Numbered from the stretch's first letter, positions 8,302 to 16,386 are shown. The stretch: 42,368 bases of DNA from Clostridia bacterium (GCA_017410605.1 JAFQQN010000001.1:1-42368), one strand, 5' to 3'. Notes: generated from the sequence alone by a model not told the origin. Made by a program: numbers and translations.

Positions 8302-9132
8302 TTAACCAAGATTCATATTTTTCTGCCTGTACTCTGAGGGTGAGCAGTTGTATTTGCTGTTAAAAATACGTGAGAAATAGTTTTGGTCAGCAAATCCACA
8401 TGAAAGTGCTATTTCTTTTATAGAACGCTCAGTAGAACAAATTAGCCCCACGGCCTGCTCTAGACGTATTTTGGTAAGATACTCTACCACCGTTGTACCA
8501 AAGCTTTGACGGAAGTTGTTCATAATACTCGATTTACAGCACCCGAAGTGAGTTGCTAATTCATCTAATGTTATTTTTCGGTTATAGTTTCTATGTAGAT
8601 ATTTTTTAACAGCCTCTGCCAAATTTTCTCTGCCGGGGTTAATTCGGTTGCTTTGGGTAAGATATTCGGCAATAACCTGTAAAAGGTGAATATATGCCTC
8701 TAGCTTTTCGGGGGAAATTACCGGAATGGCATTGATATATTTTAAAGCCTCTTTTTCGCTTTGAAAAACACTCTTACAACTGTTCCTTATATAATCAAGG
8801 TTGGCTTCACTGCCATCTCTTACCTGGCCCATCATAAGATAACCCGAAAGAATCCCGTAATGATATATAGGGGCCACCGCCTCTAAAAGACCGCTGCTAC
8901 ACTTATAAACATAAACTTTGTTTGTGCGGCGAACCTTTTCAAATGCGCCGTTGTCACACTTTATGCAATTAACCTTCACCGAGCCGTCCTCCTGTATTCT
9001 CTTACAAAAGGAGGATATTTCAGAAGGGTATGAATATATCTCTTCAAAGTCAATATCGTGTATTGAAACGCGGAAACCCGATATTTCGTAAAAATCCTTC
9101 AGTACAGAAATGATTTCGGTTATTTCAGCCAT
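8302..9132 (-). CDS. AraC-family regulator with N-terminal PocR sensor domain
   Basis: The N-terminal half (about 10-160) is a PocR-type ligand/redox sensing domain with a cysteine cluster (SFCKR, NCIKCDNG, YKCSSG) and AVAPIYHYGILSGYLMMGQV. The C-terminal roughly 100 residues hold two AraC HTH motifs, including LATHFGCCKSSIMNNFRQS and ERSIKEIALSCGFADQNYFS. PocR domains elsewhere sense small metabolites such as diols or hydrocarbon derivatives; the ligand here is unknown. Start 9132 (MAEITE) is preferred. The promoter TTGCAA-17-TACAAT (9203-9175) would begin RNA about 6 nt before the longer alternative at 9162, which lacks a ribosome site. AAAGGA lies upstream of 9132. It is divergent from the sugar kinase at 9262 and a likely regulator of it. 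Confidence 0.88.
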   Translation of the reverse strand: MAEITEIISVLKDFYEISGFRVSIHDIDFEEIYSYPSEISSFCKRIQEDGSVKVNCIKCDNGAFEKVRRTNKVYVYKCSSGLLEAVAPIYHYGILSGYLMMGQVRDGSEANLDYIRNSCKSVFQSEKEALKYINAIPVISPEKLEAYIHLLQVIAEYLTQSNRINPGRENLAEAVKKYLHRNYNRKITLDELATHFGCCKSSIMNNFRQSFGTTVVEYLTKIRLEQAVGLICSTERSIKEIALSCGFADQNYFSRIFNSKYNCSPSEYRQKNMNLG

Positions 9133-9174
9133 TATCCCATCAAATCCTTTAAAAAATATCATATTCTGCTAATG

Positions 9175-9219
9175 ATTGTACTATTTTTTATTGAAAATTG
9201 CAAGTTTTTCTTCTATAAT
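9175..9219. promoter_or_regulatory. interlocked divergent SigA promoters, regulator / sugar kinase
   Basis: Plus strand: TTGAAA (9191-9196), 17 nt, TATAAT (9214-9219), serving the kinase at 9262. Minus strand: TTGCAA (9203-9198), 17 nt, TACAAT (9180-9175), serving the regulator. The two -35 boxes are separated by a single base, so polymerase binding should be mutually exclusive and one regulator site could control both. Confidence 0.75.
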
Positions 9220-9261
9220 TTTTAAAAGAGTTTAAAATTTTAATCTTTGGAGGTATGTAAT

Positions 9262-10359
9262 ATGAAAAGACCTATTGCGCCCCTTGAAGCTATTAAGCAC
9301 TTTACCTATGAAGGAAAGCTTTTAGATTTTACCCCCTACGGAAGCGGACTTATAAACTCTACCTACCTTGCTGTTACCGATTGTGACGGCCACGTAAAAA
9401 AATATATTCTTCAGGCAATTAACACATCTGTTTTCAAAGACCCTCAGCTTCTTATGAACAACATTTTAGCTGTCACCAGCTATCTTCTGCTTGATGCAAA
9501 AGACCCCCGCAATGTTCTTACCCCAGTGGTAACCAAGGAAGGCCACTATTTTGTAAGAGACAAAAGCGGCGTATGCTGGAGAATGTATGTTTATGTTGAA
9601 GATTCTATCTCTATTAATGCACCCGAAAGCAAAGAAGATTTTTATGAAAGCGGTTTGGCTTTTGGCCGTTTCCAACACGATTTAGCCGAATTTCCTGTTA
9701 ATAAGCTCAAAGAATCTATACCCGATTTTCATAATACCCCCAAACGCTTTGAGGCACTTATGAAGGCCGTTGAAGAAGATGTTTGCGGCAGAGTAAAAGA
9801 GGTAAAGGATGAGCTTGATTTTATAATGGCCCGTAAAGATTTTTGCAGTTGTCTTTTAGATGCAAACAAGGCGGGTGAGCTTCCCCTTCGTGTTAGCCAT
9901 AACGACACCAAAATTAACAATGTTCTTTTCGATAGAGATACAAGAAAGGCTGTTTGTGTTATAGACCTTGACACAGTTATGCCCGGTTTTTCTGTAACCG
10001 ACTTTGGTGATGCCATTCGTTTTGGTGCCGCTACTGCCCCCGAAGACGAACCTGACCTTTCTAAGGTTAACTTTGATATGGAGCTTTTTGCAACATATAC
10101 CGACGGCTTTTTAACAGGTTGTGGCGGAAGCCTTCCCGATAGCGAAATTATGCTTTTACCTGAGGGCGCAAAAATGATGACCTTTGAATGTGGTATTCGT
10201 TTTCTTACCGACTATTTAAGTGGCGATACATATTTCAAAACCACACGCAAGGGTCACAATCTTGACCGTTGCCGTACCCAAATGAAGCTTGTTGCCGAAA
10301 TGGAGAAGCATTGGGATGAAATGAAGGCAGTTGTTAAAAAATATTGCAAAAACAAATAA
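9262..10359 (+). CDS. APH-fold sugar kinase, N-acetylhexosamine 1-kinase (NahK)-like
   Basis: A 365-aa soluble aminoglycoside-phosphotransferase-fold kinase. The catalytic loop is SHNDTKINNVLFD (HxDxxxxN type) and the metal-binding segment is VIDLDTVMPGFSVTDFGD. This extended CVIDLDTVMPG...DFGDAIRFG block is the pattern I associate with NahK-type anomeric kinases, which phosphorylate GlcNAc/GalNAc at C1. Substrate is inferred from family resemblance only. The start is ATG 9262, with GGAGG at 9249-9253. An in-frame TTG at 9247 would sit at that ribosome site. It is transcribed alone, from a promoter interlocked with that of the AraC/PocR regulator, and closed by a terminator at 10,376. Confidence 0.82.
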   Translation: MKRPIAPLEAIKHFTYEGKLLDFTPYGSGLINSTYLAVTDCDGHVKKYILQAINTSVFKDPQLLMNNILAVTSYLLLDAKDPRNVLTPVVTKEGHYFVRDKSGVCWRMYVYVEDSISINAPESKEDFYESGLAFGRFQHDLAEFPVNKLKESIPDFHNTPKRFEALMKAVEEDVCGRVKEVKDELDFIMARKDFCSCLLDANKAGELPLRVSHNDTKINNVLFDRDTRKAVCVIDLDTVMPGFSVTDFGDAIRFGAATAPEDEPDLSKVNFDMELFATYTDGFLTGCGGSLPDSEIMLLPEGAKMMTFECGIRFLTDYLSGDTYFKTTRKGHNLDRCRTQMKLVAEMEKHWDEMKAVVKKYCKNK

Positions 10360-10375
10360 ATCCTTTAAATATATT

Positions 10376-10416
10376 AAAAAGCTGTGCCGTATATACATAT
10401 GCGGCGCAGCTTTTTA
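10376..10416 (+). terminator. intrinsic terminator of the NahK-like gene
   Basis: Stem AAAAAGCTGTGCCG / GCGGCGCAGCTTTTT (one G-T pair) around a roughly 10-nt AT-rich loop, ending in a T-run. It lies 16 nt after the stop codon. Confidence 0.88.
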
Positions 10417-10450
10417 GTATAGGTATACTCAGTTCAATCTTATTCAACTA

Positions 10451-10479
10451 TAGACATTTGTTCTTGACGGTGGTATAAT
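10451..10479 (+). promoter_or_regulatory. SigA promoter of the ECF S-component / kinase pair
   Basis: TAGACA (10451-10456), 17 nt, TATAAT (10474-10479). RNA would start about 50 nt before ATG 10536, with AGAGGA before the start. Confidence 0.65.
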
Positions 10480-10535
10480 TAACAAATACTTCAACATATT
10501 TCACTCATTTTTAAGTTTTATAAAAAGAGGACCTT

Positions 10536-11075
10536 ATGAAAAATCATATAAGAAATTCAAAGCTTGTTTTAGCCTCATTCTTTTTGGCTCTTTGCTACAT
10601 ACTCCCCTTTTTTACGGGACAGATTCCCGAAATTGGTGCAATGCTTTGCCCAATGCATATTCCGGTGTTGCTTTGCGGTTTTTTGTGCGGTTGGCCCTGG
10701 GGCCTTGCTGTGGGTTTAATTGCCCCTCTTCTTCGCGCACTCACCCTTGGTATGCCACCCTTTTTCCCCACAGCGGTTTGTATGGCGGCCGAGCTTGGGG
10801 TTTATGGCCTAATTGCAGGGCTTATGTATAGGCTTTTTCCAAAAAAGCTTCCCTACATTTATTGTTCCCTACTCACGTCAATGGTGATGGGAAGGCTGGT
10901 TTGGGGCCTTGCAATGCTTTTTTCCTTAGGGGTTCAGGGCTTACCTTTCGGTTTTTCGGCCTTTTTTTCGGCAGCCATTATAAACTCTCTGCCCGGAATT
11001 ATTTTGCAAATTACTTTTGTGCCATTTATTGTAAAGCTTGTCAACATAAAATCTAACTTATCAAACGGAAAGTGA
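10536..11075 (+). CDS. ECF transporter S component, substrate unknown
   Basis: A 179-aa protein, almost entirely hydrophobic, with five to six transmembrane segments. It has the ECF-type S-component layout, including the conserved PMHIPVLLCGFLCGW and a GLIAPLLRALTLGMPP stretch. S components bind a vitamin or precursor and dock onto a shared EcfT/EcfA module, which is not in this window. The partner gene starts 2 nt after the stop and encodes a P-loop small-molecule kinase, suggesting import followed by phosphorylation trapping, perhaps of a nucleoside-like or vitamin-like alcohol. This is inference. It does not look like a close copy of the ThiT-like gene at 35,786. Confidence 0.82.
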   Translation: MKNHIRNSKLVLASFFLALCYILPFFTGQIPEIGAMLCPMHIPVLLCGFLCGWPWGLAVGLIAPLLRALTLGMPPFFPTAVCMAAELGVYGLIAGLMYRLFPKKLPYIYCSLLTSMVMGRLVWGLAMLFSLGVQGLPFGFSAFFSAAIINSLPGIILQITFVPFIVKLVNIKSNLSNGK

Positions 11076-11077
11076 TT

Positions 11078-12142
11078 ATGAAAAAAATTGAAAAAACAGC
11101 AGAAATGTTAATCGAGTATTTTATAGCTTACCCTAAACTTGAAATACAAGATGTTTTTAAATTTTTATATCAAAGCTCCTTCGGGTGTGAGCATATGTGC
11201 GGCCAATATGACCGAGTTTTTTCCCTTTTAAAGGAAGAACAGAACGCTGACCTTCCTACAAAAAGCCCCCTTATAGAAGAGCTTGATGGAGATTATTGCC
11301 GAATTTCAACTAAAATTTTCAAAAAAGGGTTGGCTACTAACACCTTAGCAAAACTTTTTATGCTTTCGGCTAAAAAAGAGGAAAATGGACTTAACCAATT
11401 AAAACAAAAGTTAGACATAGCAAAAAGTCTTGTTTTAAGCGGTCAACTCCCCCTTAATAGTGAGGATTTTTTAAAACAGCTATCGGTTTGGGAGGGTAAA
11501 GGTTTCTCCCCTATTCACCATTCGGAGGTTTTTAAAGAAAACTATCACCCATCTTACAGGGTTATTTCAAAGACGTTCTTACCTTTTTTACCTCTTTTTT
11601 TAGAAATTGACACTAGGCTTCAAAGTAATCGTCTTACCCTTGCAATAGAGGGTGGCAGTGCCAGTGGAAAAACCACCCTAAGCGCACTTTTAGAAGAAGT
11701 TTATGACTGTACCGTTTTTCATATGGACGATTTTTTTCTTCAGCCAGAGCAACGAACGAAAAAAAGGCTTTCAACCCCTGGTGGTAACATAGATTATGAG
11801 CGCTTTTTAAAAGAGATACTTATTCCCCTTGGCAAAAATGAAGCCATAACCTTTTGTCCATTTAACTGTAGCAGTATGTCACTTGCCCCACCCATCACCC
11901 TTAAACCCGAAAGGCTTTGTGTTATTGAGGGGGCTTATTCTATGCACCCTGCCCTTAAAAGTAATTATAACCTTTCAGTGTTTTTAGATATTTCACCCTC
12001 TCTTCAAAGGTCAAGAATTTTAAACAGAAACACTCCCGCTTTTGCCAAACGCTTTTTCGAAGAGTGGATACCCCTTGAAGAGCTTTATTTTAAAGAGCTT
12101 AATGTTAAAAACAGCTGTAACCTGTTAATTGAAATAACCTAG
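11078..12142 (+). CDS. uridine-kinase-like P-loop kinase with an unrecognised N-terminal domain
   Basis: A 354-aa two-part protein. The C-terminal half (about 185-354) is a P-loop kinase of the uridine kinase / phosphoribulokinase type. Its Walker A motif is EGGSASGKTT. After a short loop comes FHMDDFF, with the Asp pair used for substrate and Mg, and then TPGGNIDYERF. The N-terminal 175 residues are alpha-helical looking, include QSSFGCEHMCG, and match no domain I can name. Start ATG 11078 has GGAAAG upstream and lies 2 nt after the S-component stop; GTG 11072 is an alternative that would overlap it. The S-component context suggests the kinase acts on the imported compound. The substrate is unknown and the protein should not be called Udk without testing. 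Confidence 0.8.
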   Translation: MKKIEKTAEMLIEYFIAYPKLEIQDVFKFLYQSSFGCEHMCGQYDRVFSLLKEEQNADLPTKSPLIEELDGDYCRISTKIFKKGLATNTLAKLFMLSAKKEENGLNQLKQKLDIAKSLVLSGQLPLNSEDFLKQLSVWEGKGFSPIHHSEVFKENYHPSYRVISKTFLPFLPLFLEIDTRLQSNRLTLAIEGGSASGKTTLSALLEEVYDCTVFHMDDFFLQPEQRTKKRLSTPGGNIDYERFLKEILIPLGKNEAITFCPFNCSSMSLAPPITLKPERLCVIEGAYSMHPALKSNYNLSVFLDISPSLQRSRILNRNTPAFAKRFFEEWIPLEELYFKELNVKNSCNLLIEIT

Positions 12143-12171
12143 CCAAGGCTGTTTGACAAACCAACTAAAAA

Positions 12172-12200
12172 TTGACATTTAATTCTCTGATTAGTATAAT
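12172..12200 (+). promoter_or_regulatory. consensus SigA promoter of tagD
   Basis: Perfect TTGACA (12172-12177), 17 nt, perfect TATAAT (12195-12200). Strong constitutive promoter by sequence. Confidence 0.85.
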
Positions 12201-12249
12201 TAAAATGGTAGACACCAAATATATAACCCTTTTGGGAGGCTTAAGATAA

Positions 12250-12639
12250 ATGAAAAAAGTTATTACCTATGGCACCTTTGATTTGCTTCATTATGGGCAT
12301 ATTAACCTTTTAAGACGGGCAAAAGAACAGGGCGACTACCTTATTGTAGCCCTTTCCACCGACGAATTTAACTGGAATTCTAAACAAAAAAAGTGTTATT
12401 TCCCATATGAAAAAAGAAAGCTTCTTTTAGAAGCCATTCGCTATGTTGACCTGGTTATTCCCGAAAATAATTGGGAACAAAAAATTTCTGATGTTAAAGA
12501 GTTTAAGGTAGACACCTTTATTATGGGTGATGACTGGAAGGGTAAATTTGACTTTTTAAAGGACTATTGTGAGGTGATTTATCTTCCTCGCACTCCCGAA
12601 ATTTCTACCACACAAATAAAGGGCGACCTAAAAAAATAA
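12250..12639 (+). CDS. tagD: glycerol-3-phosphate cytidylyltransferase
   Basis: A 129-aa cytoplasmic enzyme making CDP-glycerol from CTP and glycerol 3-phosphate for teichoic-acid-type polymers. It is full length for TagD/GCT (about 130 aa). The nucleotide-binding HxGH motif is HYGH (His14/His17), within TYGTFDLLHYGH. The C-terminal RTPEISTT corresponds to the family RTxGISTT signature, with Glu in place of the usual Gly. It stands alone between a strong promoter and a perfect terminator, with no teichoic-acid polymerase or exporter beside it. A close relative using another alcohol phosphate is possible. GGGAGG lies upstream of the ATG. Confidence 0.9.
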   Translation: MKKVITYGTFDLLHYGHINLLRRAKEQGDYLIVALSTDEFNWNSKQKKCYFPYEKRKLLLEAIRYVDLVIPENNWEQKISDVKEFKVDTFIMGDDWKGKFDFLKDYCEVIYLPRTPEISTTQIKGDLKK

Positions 12640-12646
12640 ATAGAGC

Positions 12647-12685
12647 TTTGGCCAAAGGAAAAGCCTTTGGCCAAATTTGTTTTTG
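12647..12685 (+). terminator. intrinsic terminator of tagD
   Basis: A perfect 12-bp inverted repeat TTTGGCCAAAGG / CCTTTGGCCAAA (12647-12658 and 12664-12675) with an AAAAG loop, then a T-rich tail. Confidence 0.88.
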
Positions 12686-12710
12686 TGTATCTTTTATTTA
12701 TTTTTTTACA

Positions 12711-12739
12711 TTGACCTTAAGGTTTAAATATGTTATAAT
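12711..12739 (+). promoter_or_regulatory. SigA promoter of eda-kdgK
   Basis: TTGACC (12711-12716), 17 nt, TATAAT (12734-12739). AGGAGG is near 12,765, before the eda ATG. Confidence 0.82.
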
Positions 12740-12775
12740 TTATTTGTAGAAATTTGCTGTCATAGGAGGATTTGT

Positions 12776-13414
12776 ATGGAACAGCTTATTAAAAAAATCA
12801 GCGAAACCGGTGTAATTCCGGTAGTTAAAATTGACAATGTGGAGGATGCCATTCCCCTTGCAAAGGCCCTTAAAAACGGTGGTCTTTGCTGTGCAGAAAT
12901 TACTTTCCGCACCGATGCCGCAGAGGAATCCATTCGCCGAATTGCCAAAGAATTTCCCGACTTTTTCATAGCCGCCGGTACGGTTCTTACCCCTGAACAG
13001 GCTGACGCCGCTATGAACGCAGGCGCTTCCTTTGTTGTAAGCCCAGGTCTTAACCCCAAGGTTGTAGAGCATTGCAATAAAAAGGGTTACCCCATTATCC
13101 CCGGTGTTTGCACTCCTACAGAGGTTGAAGCCGCTATGAGCCTTGGCCTTAGCTATCTTAAATTTTTCCCTGCCGAGGCAGCAGGTGGTGTTAAAATGAT
13201 AAAGGCAATGGCCGCCCCCTACACCAAGGTTAAATTTATGCCCACCGGCGGTATTGGTGTTAACAACCTTGCCGATTATTTAAACTGCAAGGCAGTTTAT
13301 GCCTGTGGCGGTAGCTGGATGGTTCCGTCAGACAAAATTGCTGATGGCAAATTTGACGAGATTGAACAGCTTACAAAAGAAGCAGTAGCACTTTTAAAGG
13401 AGATTAGAAAATAA
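12776..13414 (+). CDS. eda: KDPG/KHG aldolase
   Basis: A 212-aa class I aldolase splitting 2-keto-3-deoxy-6-phosphogluconate into pyruvate and glyceraldehyde 3-phosphate. The Schiff-base lysine lies in YLKFFPAE (Lys129). The general acid/base Glu41 starts EITFRT, and the phosphate site is MPTGGIG. Length matches the family. The stop overlaps the kdgK start by one base (TAATG), so the pair is co-translated. Eda plus a KDG kinase form the closing steps of hexuronate (glucuronate/galacturonate) breakdown. No edd or uxa/uxu genes are in view, so the input sugar acid cannot be fixed. Confidence 0.95.
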   Translation: MEQLIKKISETGVIPVVKIDNVEDAIPLAKALKNGGLCCAEITFRTDAAEESIRRIAKEFPDFFIAAGTVLTPEQADAAMNAGASFVVSPGLNPKVVEHCNKKGYPIIPGVCTPTEVEAAMSLGLSYLKFFPAEAAGGVKMIKAMAAPYTKVKFMPTGGIGVNNLADYLNCKAVYACGGSWMVPSDKIADGKFDEIEQLTKEAVALLKEIRK

Positions 13415-14436
13415 TGAAAAGAGTAGTTACCTTTGGCGAAATTATGTTAAGACTCGCCCCCAATGGATATTATAGGTTTTTCCAGAACGACCAGATGCAG
13501 GCCACTTTTGGCGGCGGCGAAGCTAACGTTGCCGTTTCTCTTGCTAACTATGGTTTAGACAGCGTTTATGTTACCAAGCTTCCCAAACACGCAATTGGCC
13601 AAGCCGCAGTTGACAGTCTTCGCTATTTTGGGGTTGACACCTCTAAAATCGTTCGCGGCGGTGAGCGTGTAGGCATTTATTATCTTGAAAAGGGTGCCTC
13701 TCAGCGTGGTTCGGTTTGTATTTATGACCGCGCATATTCTGCAATTCAACAGGCAACTGCCTCTGATTTTGATTGGGACGATATTTTTGAGGGTGCCGAT
13801 TGGTTCCACTTTACCGGTATTACCCCCGCTTTAGGCGAAAATGTTGTAGAAATTTGTAAAGAAGCCTGTAAAGCCGCTAAGGCCAAGGGTGTTAAAATTT
13901 CTTGCGACCTTAACTACCGCGGTAAGCTTTGGACAAGAGACCAGGCCAGAGCCGCTATGACTGAGCTTTGCAAATATGTTGATGTTTGCATTTCTAACGA
14001 AGAAGATGCTAAAGATGTTTTTGGCATTGAAGCTGAGGGCACCGACATTTACGGCGGTAAGCTTAACCACGAGGGCTACAAGAGTGTTGCTAAGCAGTTG
14101 GCAGACAAGTTTGGTTTTGAAAAGGTTGCTATTACCCTTAGAACCTCTATTTCTGCAAGTGACAACGATTGGGCAGGTATGCTTTACGACGGCGAAGATT
14201 ATCATTTTTCCAAATCCTATCATCTTCACATTGTAGACCGTGTAGGCGGTGGCGACTCTTTCGGCGGCGGACTAATTTATTCTCTGCTTTCAGGTAAATC
14301 CTCTAAAGAGGCTATTGAGTTTGCAGTTGCTGCCTCTGCCCTTAAGCACTCAGTTGAGGGTGACTACAACCGTGTTAGTGTTAGCGAGGTTGAAAAGCTT
14401 GCAGGTGGCGACGGTTCAGGACGTGTTCAGCGCTAA
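13414..14436 (+). CDS. kdgK: 2-keto-3-deoxygluconate kinase (PfkB family)
   Basis: A 340-aa ribokinase/PfkB-fold enzyme phosphorylating KDG to KDPG, the substrate of Eda encoded just before. The N-terminal substrate-site GGGEANVAVSLA (33-44) and the C-terminal anion-hole/catalytic VGGGDSFGGG, with base Asp281, are present; the usual GAGD is GGGD here. About 25 residues longer than short PfkB kinases, with an N-terminal RLAPNGYYRFFQ segment typical of KDG kinases. Assignment to KDG rather than another sugar rests on the neighbour. The mRNA appears to continue through repeat array 2 to the terminator at 14,832. Confidence 0.9.
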   Translation: MKRVVTFGEIMLRLAPNGYYRFFQNDQMQATFGGGEANVAVSLANYGLDSVYVTKLPKHAIGQAAVDSLRYFGVDTSKIVRGGERVGIYYLEKGASQRGSVCIYDRAYSAIQQATASDFDWDDIFEGADWFHFTGITPALGENVVEICKEACKAAKAKGVKISCDLNYRGKLWTRDQARAAMTELCKYVDVCISNEEDAKDVFGIEAEGTDIYGGKLNHEGYKSVAKQLADKFGFEKVAITLRTSISASDNDWAGMLYDGEDYHFSKSYHLHIVDRVGGGDSFGGGLIYSLLSGKSSKEAIEFAVAASALKHSVEGDYNRVSVSEVEKLAGGDGSGRVQR

Positions 14437-14818
14437 ACGTGTGACGTAAGCGCGTGGCGCTTAACCCATTTCCGTATTAGACAACTATTTTAGTTAAGTT
14501 TATTCCCCGCGGCCGAAAGGTTAGCACACACTTAAGTTTAACGCGTGGCGCTTAACCCATTTCTAAACGTGTGGCGTTTTATCCAATTCCGTACAAGACT
14601 ACTATTTTAGTTAAGTTTATTCCCCGCGGCCTAAAAATTAGCACACGCTATATTTTTAACGTGTGACGTTTAATCCAATTCCGTATAAGTTTCGGGTTAT
14701 AACTTAGTTTTTACCCCGCAGACGAAAGGTTCGTACACGCTATATTTTTAACGCGTGGCGCTTAACCCAATTCCGTACAAAACTTAGGTTATGACTTAAC
14801 TTCCGTTATGTAGACGCA
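14437..14818 (+). repeat. 91-92-bp tandem repeat array 2
   Basis: Hairpin cores start at about 14449, 14540, 14566, 14658 and 14750. The main spacing is 91-92 bp, with one short 26-bp interruption between the second and third cores. Units share ACGYGTGRCG, the CCAATTCCGTA-like block, TTTTAGTTAAG and CCCCGCGGCC/CCCCGCAGAC with array 1, but are more diverged from one another. The first copy contains a perfect 7-bp stem TAAGCGC-GTG-GCGCTTA (14447-14463). The array lies between the kdgK stop and its probable terminator, so it should be in the kdgK 3' UTR. Confidence 0.88.
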
Positions 14819-14831
14819 AAGAAAACACAAC

Positions 14832-14871
14832 AAAATTCGCCTCCACCATCTGGTGGGGGCGAATTTATTCT
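14832..14871. terminator. bidirectional terminator between kdgK and the glycoside hydrolase
   Basis: Stem AAATTCGCCTCCACCA / TGGTGGGGGCGAATTT around a 2-nt centre, flanked by T-rich sequence on the plus side and A-rich sequence before it. It can end both convergent units. Confidence 0.8.
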
Positions 14872-14895
14872 TCTTTATTAAATATTCTTTATTAT

Positions 14896-16386
14896 TTACT
14901 CTCTTCCCGGAGCTTCGGTAGTGAATACCGCCATACTCATTTTAGGCATAGTGCTTACAAAATCTATTCCTACATTAGGAATGGTTTCATCACTATCGGG
15001 CAGTTTACATTCGGGGGTAGACACAATTGTTTCTGGATTATACACATATCTATAGAAAGTTCTGCCCTCTAAGGATTTTTCGAAGTTAACCCTAACCTCT
15101 TGGTCTTTTTCGCTATAGTTGGTAACAACAACGGTTATTTCACCGTCTTCACGCTCTATGGCCGAAACATAAATTTTATCTGCTATTCGGCATTTATAAA
15201 GCTTACCGGCGCCAACATAACGGGAAACAAGAGCGGTAGCATACCAAGCCGGTTGAGGTGAACGGTCTTCTAAAAGATTTCTAAAATATCCGCAAACGAG
15301 AACACCGTTATCAAAACCGCCGTTACAGGTGTGGTCAGGCCATTGTTGGTCTGCAAATGCCCAGATCATAACATTGGAAACATCCTCTAAATTCATAATA
15401 GAGTTAACCATAGCACCATAGGCAAGGCCTTTATATGGGTCGGCATTAGTAGTCCTTTTTGCAGCAGAAGTATAATTGCCATGCAGGGCAGGGTTATATT
15501 CGTCTATCCAAAACTCTTTGCCGTGGTCTTTACTTCTTTCCATTGGTTCGGGTACCTTAATAAAGGGCCAGTGGTAAAAGCGGTCGTCGGTATAGTTTGA
15601 GTGACGGTCATAACCGTTATGTGAGCCAATAATATCTACCTTATCGGCAAGGTGTTCAAGGCAGTATTTAACCAAAATAGAATATGGTTCGCTACCATCG
15701 TCGGCGCGCCAGTTGTCGCAAGGTGCAACAATTTTATATTGGTCTCTCTTTCCCGCATTTTTAAGACCCCGGTCGAGGGCTGTAATAAACCTGTCAAAAA
15801 TAGGGCAGAGGCGGTCATACTCTCTTCTTTCAATAGAGGGAATTTTTTTGTCCTTACCACCATTGAAGGTGTTGTTACATTCTGTAAAGGCGAATAGGTA
15901 TTTAATGTTATTAACATCGTGGTCTTCAAAAGCTTTAACCGAAAGCTCAATAAATTTTTCGAAATTTTTAGCGGTAGCTTCAATATCATTTTCAACTGTA
16001 AAACCGCTTACACCAAGGCTTACGGTGTTTTCAAAGTCTTCAGTTACCAAACCTCTTAAAAAACCGCCAAAATGCCATTGGGGGGTAATGCCAATGTCAA
16101 TACCCAGCTTTTCCATATCCTTACAGTTTTTATAAAAAGCCTGCATATGTTCGTTTTCAAAATCCCAAGTGTTTTTCTCTTTATCCCAACAGAGCGAACC
16201 GCCATAGAAGCTACGAATAATTTTTACCCTCATTTTTTTAAGAGCGTCATAATCCTGCTCTATCATATCCTCAGTATAAACTCGGCCCAGCTTATCGGGC
16301 ATATTGTAAAAAAGCTGATGCACAAAGTTAAAACCGCGGAAGTTTGGGTTTGTGATTTTTGTGTTGTTGACATATAAATTTTGCAT
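14896..16386 (-). CDS. putative cytoplasmic glycoside hydrolase, clan-A-like TIM barrel
   Basis: A 496-aa protein with no signal peptide. The first roughly 400 residues look like a (beta/alpha)8 glycosidase. FAFTECNN (Glu169) fits the strand-4 acid/base position and FWIDEYN (Glu296) fits the strand-7 nucleophile of clan A. The last 100 residues (VVTNYSEKDQEVRVNF...) fit a beta-sandwich tail. I cannot assign a GH family with confidence; GH39-, GH30- or GH79-like are all possible. Its position tail-to-tail with eda-kdgK makes a uronic-acid-containing oligosaccharide attractive but unproven. It has its own promoter at 16415-16443, and GGAGGG before the ATG. Confidence 0.7.
   Translation of the reverse strand: MQNLYVNNTKITNPNFRGFNFVHQLFYNMPDKLGRVYTEDMIEQDYDALKKMRVKIIRSFYGGSLCWDKEKNTWDFENEHMQAFYKNCKDMEKLGIDIGITPQWHFGGFLRGLVTEDFENTVSLGVSGFTVENDIEATAKNFEKFIELSVKAFEDHDVNNIKYLFAFTECNNTFNGGKDKKIPSIERREYDRLCPIFDRFITALDRGLKNAGKRDQYKIVAPCDNWRADDGSEPYSILVKYCLEHLADKVDIIGSHNGYDRHSNYTDDRFYHWPFIKVPEPMERSKDHGKEFWIDEYNPALHGNYTSAAKRTTNADPYKGLAYGAMVNSIMNLEDVSNVMIWAFADQQWPDHTCNGGFDNGVLVCGYFRNLLEDRSPQPAWYATALVSRYVGAGKLYKCRIADKIYVSAIEREDGEITVVVTNYSEKDQEVRVNFEKSLEGRTFYRYVYNPETIVSTPECKLPDSDETIPNVGIDFVSTMPKMSMAVFTTEAPGRE

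Noticed and set aside
14437..14818. Integron attC sites or transposon ends
   Set aside because: No gene cassettes lie between copies, there is no integrase or transposase, and the core sites GTTRRRY/RYYYAAC do not recur at the required positions.
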